From Streptosporangiales bacterium (lineage in GTDB: Bacteria > Actinomycetota > Actinomycetes > Streptosporangiales > WHSR01), in NCBI GenBank assembly GCA_009379995.1, contig WHSR01000060.1, positions 1 to 36,325 of the forward strand: a stretch of 36,325 nucleotides of DNA. Direction: 5' to 3'. A model generated the notes under the pieces. It saw only the letters and a list, made by a program, of their open reading frames with translations, was not told where the DNA came from and searched no databases. The translations under genes and the position numbers were made by a program. The first letter of the stretch is position 1. Each line of letters opens with the position of its first letter. Below, piece after piece: positions 31,302-36,325 of this stretch.

Positions 31302-32248
31302 TACGCGGGATCGGGTTCGACGACGGTACCGGCCTTGCCGGCTGCCGCATCGGCGATGAGTTCGAGCGACGTGATGGCGGCCCGACGACCCCCCTGCTCG
31401 ACGAACCGGATCGCCGCGTCCACCTTCGGCCCCATGCTCCCGCCCGCGAAGTGGCCGGCCGCGGCGAGCGCGCGCAGCTCACCGACCGTCACCCGCTCGA
31501 TCGGCCATGCGTCCGGCCTCCCGTACCTGACCATCGCGTGTTCCACGGTGGTGGCGATGACCATCGTGCTCACGCCGACGACGGGGGCGAGCACCGCCGC
31601 GGCCAGGTCCTTGTCGACGACGGCCTCGACGCCGCGCAGTGCACCGCCGCTTTCCCGGACGACGGGGATGCCTCCCCCGCCCGCCGCCACCACTAGGAAC
31701 CCGGCCGCCGCGAGCGCCTCGGCAGCGGACGCGTCGACCACCTCCAAGGGCTCCGGGGACGCGACCACCCTCCGCCATCCCGGCGCCCCGAAGTCGGCCC
31801 AGGTCTCCCCCTGCTCCACATACCTGCGGGCCGCGTGCTCGGGCAGATACCGACCGATCGGCTTGGTGGGCCGGGCGAAGCCAGGATCATCGGGGTCGAC
31901 GCGGGTCCGGGTGACAAGGACGGCCACCCGCCGGTCGATGCCCCTTACGGCGAGTGATCGCTCGAGTGCCCCCTGGATCAACGTGCCGATGGTGGCCTGC
32001 GTCTGCGCGTCACACAAGTCCAGCGGCTGCTGCGGCACTACCTGCGCGGCGAGCTGGTTCTTGACGAGCAGCTCGCCGACCTGGGGGCCGTTGCCGTGGG
32101 TGAGCACCACCTCGGCTCCGGACACGACGAGGTCGGCGACACGCTCCATGGCGGTCTGCACGGCGAACCGCTGCGCCTCGGGCGCGGCGGTCCCGTCGGG
32201 CCCCGTCATGGCGTTGCCGCCTAGGGCGATGAGCAGCCGCTCGGTCAC
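31301..32248 (-). CDS. arcC: Carbamate kinase
   Basis: 315 residues of the amino-acid kinase fold. Motifs: LLIALGGNAM, VVLTHGNGPQVGELLVKNQL, the peripheral region VLVTRTRVDPDDPGFARPTKPIG, VVAAGGGGIPVV, the KDLAAAVLA Lys-Asp motif and GHFAGGSMGPKVDAAIRFVE. The enzyme transfers phosphate between carbamoyl phosphate and ADP, making ATP when running catabolically. There is no arginine deiminase or ornithine carbamoyltransferase here, so it is not part of a standard arcABC operon. Its coupling to a ring-opening amidohydrolase instead points to cyclic amide or ureide catabolism. The GTG start at 32248 has GGGAGA upstream. Confidence 0.92.
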   Translation of the reverse strand: MTERLLIALGGNAMTGPDGTAAPEAQRFAVQTAMERVADLVVSGAEVVLTHGNGPQVGELLVKNQLAAQVVPQQPLDLCDAQTQATIGTLIQGALERSLAVRGIDRRVAVLVTRTRVDPDDPGFARPTKPIGRYLPEHAARRYVEQGETWADFGAPGWRRVVASPEPLEVVDASAAEALAAAGFLVVAAGGGGIPVVRESGGALRGVEAVVDKDLAAAVLAPVVGVSTMVIATTVEHAMVRYGRPDAWPIERVTVGELRALAAAGHFAGGSMGPKVDAAIRFVEQGGRRAAITSLELIADAAAGKAGTVVEPDPA

Positions 32249-32300
32249 GTCGCAGTCTCCCGGGAAGGTGGGATGTCGAAGCTAGTGTCCGAGCGTCGCA

Positions 32301-32354
32301 CGTTCTTGGGCATCACATGCCCAAGAACGACCTGTTCATTGGCATGTCATGCCC
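32301..32354. promoter_or_regulatory. Twin 15-bp palindromic operators upstream of carbamate kinase
   Basis: Two copies of the palindrome KGGCAT-N3-ATGCCC: GGGCATCACATGCCC centred at 32315, and TGGCATGTCATGCCC centred at 32347. The centres are 32 bp apart, three helical turns. The first is extended into a perfect 13-bp-arm inverted repeat (32301-32313 with 32317-32329). A TAGCTT -10-like box on the minus strand (32284-32279) would place its -35 inside the first site. An alternative is a terminator hairpin for the importer operon, but no T-run follows and the second copy would remain unexplained. Confidence 0.6.
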
Positions 32355-32378
32355 GTCAAATCCCGGAGACGAAGGGTT

Positions 32379-33299
32379 TCATCCCTTCACCGCACCGGCG
32401 GTGAGGCCGCGAACGAAGTACCGCTGCAGCGAGAAGAACACGATCAGCGGCACGATCATGGTGAGGAAGGCGCCGGAGGTGAGCAGGTGCCATTCCGTCT
32501 TCCTCGTGCCTACCAGCTGGCTCAGCTGGTAGGTAAGCACGGAGTTCTCCCCGCCACCGAGGAAGACCAGCGCCACCAGCAGGTCGTTCCACACCCAAAG
32601 GAACTGGAAGATCGCGTACGCGGCGAGGGCGGGCGTCGACAGCGGAATGATCAGCCGCCAGAAGATTCCCATGTGGCCGGCTCCGTCGACCCTGGCCGAT
32701 TCGATGATCTCGCGGGAAAGCGAGCCCATGTAGTTGCGCAGGATGTAGACGGCCAGAGGCATGCCGAACCCGGCATGCGCAAGCCACACGCCGAGGAACG
32801 GGTTGGCCCGCGAGATACCGAGGTCGCCGTACAGCTGCAGCAGCGGGATGAAGGCGACCTGCAGGGGCACGACGAGCAGACCGACGATGAGCACGAAGAA
32901 CACGTACCGGCCGGGGAAATCCATCCAGGCGAACGCGTAGGCGGCGAACGCGGCCATCAGGATGGGGATGATCGTGGCCGGTATCGCCACGACAAGGCTG
33001 TTGATGAAGGAGTTCGCCATGCCCTCCGCGAGCAGCACGTCGCCGTAGTTCTGTAGCGTCCACTGGGCGGCATCGAGAGGGCTGGCAAGCGCCGTCCACC
33101 ACCCGGTCGTCTTGACCAGGTCCTCGGCGCGGAAGGACGAGACCAGCACTCCGATGGTCGGAATCAGCCACAGCACGCACAGCACGAGCAAGGCGCTGCG
33201 CGCGAACCATCCGGCCCGGCCGGGCGGCTTCTCCCTGGTGGCGGCCGGCTTGGCGGCCTCTGCCCGCTCCGGCGGGGCGGCGACGCTGGTGTCGGTCAT
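32379..33299 (-). CDS. Carbohydrate ABC transporter permease, AglG/MalG type
   Basis: 306 residues. A hydrophilic Ala/Glu/Lys-rich N-terminus (about 30 residues) precedes six membrane helices. The cytoplasmic EAA loop that docks the ATPase reads EIIESARVDGAGHMGIFWRL, with the FPGRYVFFVLIVGLLVVPLQ and WVWNDLLVALVFLGG segments typical of CUT1 MalG-type permeases. ATG 33299 overlaps the upstream permease stop (ATGA at 33296-33299). It is the last gene of the importer operon. The ATP-binding subunit is absent from this operon. Confidence 0.92.
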   Translation of the reverse strand: MTDTSVAAPPERAEAAKPAATREKPPGRAGWFARSALLVLCVLWLIPTIGVLVSSFRAEDLVKTTGWWTALASPLDAAQWTLQNYGDVLLAEGMANSFINSLVVAIPATIIPILMAAFAAYAFAWMDFPGRYVFFVLIVGLLVVPLQVAFIPLLQLYGDLGISRANPFLGVWLAHAGFGMPLAVYILRNYMGSLSREIIESARVDGAGHMGIFWRLIIPLSTPALAAYAIFQFLWVWNDLLVALVFLGGGENSVLTYQLSQLVGTRKTEWHLLTSGAFLTMIVPLIVFFSLQRYFVRGLTAGAVKG

Positions 33300-34276
33300 C
33301 GGGTTGCCTCTTCCTCCCGGAACCGCCGGATGTTGAGGACCATCACGGGGACGGTCACCATGAGCAGCGCCACGACGATGACGGCGGCTGCGCCGAAGTT
33401 GCGGGCGCTCAGCAACTCGGTGATGAAGCGGTTGGCCACGATGTCGGTGCGGAAGTTGCCGCCGGTCATCACGTAGACGACGTCGAAGATCTTGAGCACG
33501 AAGATCGTCACCGTGGTGAGCACCACCAGGATGGTCGCGCGCACCTGAGGAACGATCACTTGCCAGAAGATCTGCCACTCGTTGCACCCGTCGATACGAG
33601 CCGCCTCGAGGGTCTCGACCGGTACGTTCTTGATGGCCGCGGAGAGCAGCACCATGGCGAAACCGGCCTGCAGCCAGATCATGATCACCATCAGCAGGAA
33701 GTCGTTGAGATTCCCGGCCGAGAGCTGGGTCCAGGCCTGCTGTTCGCCACCAAAGAGCGTCCACACCGCGTTGAGCAGGCCGATCTGCTCACCACTCGGC
33801 CGGTAGGCGTAGACGAACAGCCATATGGTGCTCGCACCGACGAAGCTGATCGCCATCGGGAGGAAGATCACCGATTTGACGACCCGCTCGGCGGTGGTCT
33901 TCAGTCGGTCGGCGAGCACGGCGACCGCCAGACCGATCGCCACCGTCAGCGTGGGCACGAAGACGATCCAGAGGATGTTGTTGAAGACCACCTCCCGCAT
34001 CGACGCGTCGGTGGCGACGTCGACGTAGTTGCTGAACCCGACCCATTCCTGGCCAAACCGGTCCCTGAAGGAAAGGATCACCGTGTGGACCGCCGGATAG
34101 ACCAGGAACACGCCGACCATGGCCAGCGCCGGGCCGACGAACACATACGGGCGCAACCACGTCCGCAGCCTTCCCGGGATTCGGTTCACCAGCGCGTTAA
34201 GGGCGAAGTAGAGAACCGGCACACCGACCACGCCGACGAACACGACGATCAGCGCGTTAAGGATCTTGTAGATCAC
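33296..34276 (-). CDS. Carbohydrate ABC transporter permease, AglF/MalF type
   Basis: 326 residues with about eight hydrophobic helices, the first two being an N-terminal extension (IYKILNALIVVFVGVVGVPV). Core MalF-type features are FVGPALAMVGVFLVYPAVHT, SFRDRFGQEWVGFSNYVDV, VVKSVIFLPMAISFVGASTI, the EAA loop VETLEAARIDGCNEWQIFWQ, and FDVVYVMTGGNFRTDIVANR. It pairs with the downstream MalG-type permease to form the channel. It starts 27 nt after the binding-protein stop. Similarity of layout to AglF suggests alpha-glucosides, but substrate is not proven. Confidence 0.92.
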   Translation of the reverse strand: MIYKILNALIVVFVGVVGVPVLYFALNALVNRIPGRLRTWLRPYVFVGPALAMVGVFLVYPAVHTVILSFRDRFGQEWVGFSNYVDVATDASMREVVFNNILWIVFVPTLTVAIGLAVAVLADRLKTTAERVVKSVIFLPMAISFVGASTIWLFVYAYRPSGEQIGLLNAVWTLFGGEQQAWTQLSAGNLNDFLLMVIMIWLQAGFAMVLLSAAIKNVPVETLEAARIDGCNEWQIFWQVIVPQVRATILVVLTTVTIFVLKIFDVVYVMTGGNFRTDIVANRFITELLSARNFGAAAVIVVALLMVTVPVMVLNIRRFREEEATR

Positions 34277-34303
34277 CGCGCCCTCCCTCCGGCCTGACGA
34301 GCG

Positions 34304-35599
34304 TCACTCGGGCCAGCTCTCGTCGATCTTCTTCAGCGTGGTGTCCAGATCCTGGTCACCCGAGAGCCATGCCACCGACTCGGTCCAGAACGAACCCGAG
34401 CCCACCGGGCCGGGCATGGCGTCCGAGCCGTCGAACCGCGCCACGTCAGCCTCGGCGGCGATCTCCTGCAGGCTCCGGGTGACGTCGTCCGGGTAGACGC
34501 TCGTGTCGAACCCCTGGTGTGGCGAGAGGTACCCGCCGGTCTCCGCCCACGATTGGCCGTAGCTGTCCTGCGCGAGGAACTTCATGAGCTGCTTGGCGTC
34601 GGGGTTGTCGGTCATCAACAGCGCGTACTCCCCCGCGACCAGCACCGGGTCGCCCTGGTAACCGCCCTGTATGCCGGACGGGAAGTACGTGGCGCCGACG
34701 TTGCTGTCGAGGTCTCCCTGGACGTCCTCGGGGTAGAACCCGGTGATGAAGTTGGCCTGCCGCTCCAGGTAACAGTTGGGGGGATCCTCGAACAGCCCCT
34801 GCGGCGAGTCGCCGAAGTTGGTAGCCAGGACGCCGCGCGCCCCGCCCGCGACGTTCCCCTTGGTGTTGACGACCTTCCCGAACTCCTCGAAGGCCGCCTT
34901 GATCTCCGGTGAGTTGAACGGGAGCTCGTGGCTGATCCACTGGTCGTACACCTCGGGGCCGTGCAGCCGAAGAACGTACTCCTCGATCCAGTCGGTGATG
35001 GGCCAGCCGGTGGACTCGGCGGACTCCGCGCCGATACACCACGGCGTTTCGCCGTCCCGCGCTATCTGCCGCTGCAGGTCGACGAGCTCGGGATAGGTTT
35101 CGGGGACCTGGTAGCCGGCCTCCTCGAATTCGGGGACCGGGTACCACAGCGCGGACTTCACCGCCAGCTTCATCGGCAGCCCGTACGCCTCGCCGTCGAC
35201 CTGGCCGGACTCGATCAGGCCGGGTATCAGCGAGTCCTGTAGCGCCTGTACGTCGACGGATTCGCTGAGCGGTAGCGCGGCGTCCTGTTGGACCAGGTCG
35301 CTGAGCAGGCCCGGCTGCGCCGGTGTAGAGATGTCGGGGGGATTACCGCCCTGCACGCGGGCCACCACCAGCTCGGTGAAGTTACGCGAACCCTCGTACT
35401 TGACGTCGACGCCGGTTTCTTCCTCGAAGGGCTTGACCGACTCCTCGAATGCCTTGGCCTCGGCGTCGGTCCAGGTGCCCAGCACCGTTACGACATTCTC
35501 GCCGCCGCCTTCGCCTCCCCCGGGGCCGAGACATGCCGCACTCAGCAGCGACATGGCGGAAAGGACGACCGTCAGCCGAACCGGCCTCCTGCTTCGCAT
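34304..35599 (-). CDS. Sugar ABC transporter substrate-binding lipoprotein, AglE-like
   Basis: 431 residues. A lipoprotein signal (MRSRRPVRLTVVLSAMSLLS then the lipobox SAAC) predicts lipidation at Cys23, followed by a flexible Gly-rich linker. The mature protein is a type-I bacterial solute-binding protein: VVTVLGTWTDAEAKAFEESV, PFEEETGVDVKYEGSRNFTE, VARVQGGNPPDISTPAQPG, GLPMKLAVKSALWYP, GSGSFWTESVAWLSG. These resemble alpha-glucoside binding proteins such as AglE. It is first in the operon, with GAGGAGA in front of ATG 35599. A promoter is proposed upstream. The operon has no ATPase gene; the MsmK-type ATPase at 16 kb is a candidate partner. Confidence 0.93.
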   Translation of the reverse strand: MRSRRPVRLTVVLSAMSLLSAACLGPGGGEGGGENVVTVLGTWTDAEAKAFEESVKPFEEETGVDVKYEGSRNFTELVVARVQGGNPPDISTPAQPGLLSDLVQQDAALPLSESVDVQALQDSLIPGLIESGQVDGEAYGLPMKLAVKSALWYPVPEFEEAGYQVPETYPELVDLQRQIARDGETPWCIGAESAESTGWPITDWIEEYVLRLHGPEVYDQWISHELPFNSPEIKAAFEEFGKVVNTKGNVAGGARGVLATNFGDSPQGLFEDPPNCYLERQANFITGFYPEDVQGDLDSNVGATYFPSGIQGGYQGDPVLVAGEYALLMTDNPDAKQLMKFLAQDSYGQSWAETGGYLSPHQGFDTSVYPDDVTRSLQEIAAEADVARFDGSDAMPGPVGSGSFWTESVAWLSGDQDLDTTLKKIDESWPE

Positions 35600-35647
35600 G
35601 TTGTCTCCTCGTCCTTACCCGCACCCTCGCGGTGATCTTCTGACGCT

Positions 35648-35676
35648 ACTATTTCCCCACCTGGTGGCCCCATCAA
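35648..35676 (-). promoter_or_regulatory. Probable promoter of the sugar importer operon
   Basis: On the minus strand a -35-like TTGATG (35676-35671) and a -10-like AATAGT (35653-35648) are 17 nt apart, about 50 nt upstream of the ATG at 35599. Between them lies the palindrome CCACC-A-GGTGG (35667-35657), a possible operator. Confidence 0.45.
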
Positions 35677-36186
35677 CGGAAGCGAACAAATCGTGTCATG
35701 ACCGTTGTACCGGCGCGCTCATGATGAGTTGACACCTACCGCAAGCATGTTGTGCCGTGCCCAGGATCGCGGGCGGCATGCTCACCGGCGCCGACAGCAT
35801 CCATGATCTAGGCGTGGTCCGGCACGGTCGGGTTGGCGGCGTCGATCACCTGCCTGACCGCGCGCCGGGTCAAGAACAAAGCCACCAGGGAATGCACGGA
35901 TCCGATATCCACTCCAAATTAATGTCCCTGTAATAATTGATCATTATTTTGATCTACGGCTAGCCAAAAAAGGTTGGCGGATAGCGGAGACGGGTTAGCC
36001 TGTAGCCCTTGCTCGTGTTTCTTCGGACGAGCTTGGGCCGAGCCGGCAGGCAGGCCGTTGTGCTTGGGCGAGCCGATCTTCACACAGGTCGAGTATTCGC
36101 CACCCGATGATCAAAGGCTGGCCGATCATGCCATCTGGCCAATACGCCGTCGCGAATGAGAAAGGAGGTTGTTGTTGTGGTTTGCC
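35677..36186. other. Gene-free flank between the importer promoter and IS630
   Basis: Apart from the IS1380-like scrap described separately, no gene is visible. The interval includes an A/T-rich, nearly palindromic stretch around 35931-35950 (TAATAATTGATCATTATT). Its composition is unlike the importer operon and fits IS-related flank. The IS630 left end should fall within the last 50-60 bases. Confidence 0.5.
35757..35850 (+). mobile_element. IS1380-like transposase scrap
   Basis: One plus-strand frame reads RIAGGMLTGADSIHDLGVVR then HG, matching the N-terminal region of IS1380-family transposases ('GML.GADSIDDLD.LRHG'). Similarity ends after about 30 residues and the frame stops at about 35933 without any catalytic domain. 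A competing minus-strand reading (LTRRAVRQVIDAANPTVPDHA) also looks protein-like, so the assignment is tentative. Confidence 0.45.
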
Positions 36187-36325
36187 CTAGTGGTCTGTAA
36201 GAACGTTGGTTTTAGTCTTCGCGCGGCGGATGCTGGCGAGGATCTCGTCGGCGTGTTTGGTCCAGGTGAAGGGCCGTGGGTGGTTGTTCCAGCCGTCGAT
36301 GAACGCGCCGATGGCGGCGGTCAGC
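36187..36325 (-). mobile_element. IS630-family transposase, C-terminal fragment (runs off the right edge)
   Basis: The minus strand reads LTAAIGAFIDGWNNHPRPFT, WTKHADEILASIRRAKTKTN, VLTDH and a TAG at 36189-36187. This is the C-terminal signature of IS630-family transposases ('I..FI..WN....PF.WTK.AD.IL'), after the last catalytic Asp/Glu. The remainder lies beyond the window. The orientation is the same as the fragment at 1-82, so the two edges may be the two ends of copies of one element. Confidence 0.85.

Noticed and set aside
30234..32285. A 683-codon plus-strand frame opposite the amidohydrolase and carbamate kinase
   Set aside because: It is antisense to two well-conserved enzymes and its translation has no coherent domain.
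32301..32329. The 13-bp-arm inverted repeat as a simple intrinsic terminator
   Set aside because: It is not followed by a T-run on either strand, its 3-nt loop is tight, and its core is repeated 32 bp away, which favours an operator. A dual role cannot be excluded.
35931..35950. A/T-rich near-palindrome TAATAATTGATCATTATT as a replication origin or regulator site
   Set aside because: The arms are imperfect and short, and there are no DnaA boxes, iterons or replication genes nearby. It is more likely IS flank.
1..36325. CRISPR array, rRNA or tRNA genes
   Set aside because: I saw no regularly spaced repeats and no tRNA-like cloverleaf or CCA-ended structures. The short inverted repeats present are isolated.

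Overview
This is a 36.3-kb stretch of a very GC-rich actinobacterial chromosome. The evidence is pervasive GTG starts, several apparently leaderless promoters (a TANNNT box 6-7 nt before GTG or ATG), and a core block typical of Actinobacteria: a 5'-3' exonuclease, a DEVH-box HelY-type helicase, a diacylglycerol-kinase-like lipid kinase, TatC and TatA. I cannot assign a genus. Both edges cut through IS630-family transposases on the minus strand: an N-terminus at bases 1-82 and a C-terminus at 36187-36325. The piece may therefore be a draft contig that ends at repeated IS copies. || LAYOUT. 1-525: IS630 end plus an AT-richer stretch without a convincing gene. 526-2485 (minus): NarL/LuxR response regulator followed by a frameshifted family-4-type glycosyltransferase. 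2565-3782: glutaryl-CoA-dehydrogenase-like acyl-CoA dehydrogenase. 3783-4071: gap with a 21-bp-stem palindrome. 4072-7371 (plus): RpiB/LacAB-type isomerase, a divergent Nramp-fold transporter, a small membrane protein and a 3-hydroxyisobutyrate-dehydrogenase-type (3-HIBDH) reductase. 7338-9073 (minus): amidohydrolase/lactonase and a second 3-HIBDH-type reductase. 9138-13481: a giant GH38 alpha-mannosidase-like enzyme. 13531-15400: PadR regulator, HAAS-RDD membrane protein and CPBP protease, with ATGA overlaps. 15435-15875: Lrp/AsnC regulator. 16132-17367: a stand-alone MsmK/UgpC-type ABC ATPase. 17389-19657 (minus): M24 peptidase (frameshifted) and acyl-CoA dehydrogenase. 19765-20679: 5'-3' exonuclease. 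20802-23241: an island of decayed or accessory genes. 23282-28363 (minus): helicase, lipid kinase, tatC, tatA and a small membrane protein. 28544-29641: a second decay zone. 29678-32248 (minus): membrane protein, AtzD/barbiturase-type ring-opening amidohydrolase and carbamate kinase. 32379-35599 (minus): AglEFG-like sugar ABC importer without an ATPase. 35600-36325: IS1380 scrap and IS630. || HOW IT WORKS TOGETHER. The importer at 32-36 kb lacks an ATPase, and the solitary MsmK-type ATPase at 16 kb could power it. The 4-13.5 kb genes look like an unassigned catabolic locus that combines a sugar-phosphate isomerase, a LeuT-fold transporter, two beta-hydroxyacid dehydrogenases, a lactonase-like hydrolase and an alpha-mannosidase. 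Carbamate kinase plus ring-opening amidohydrolase form a tight two-gene unit behind a duplicated palindromic operator. A striking theme is decay: about five frameshifts or small deletions, and two places where a divergent regulator/SDR pair has lost both 5' ends together with the shared promoter.
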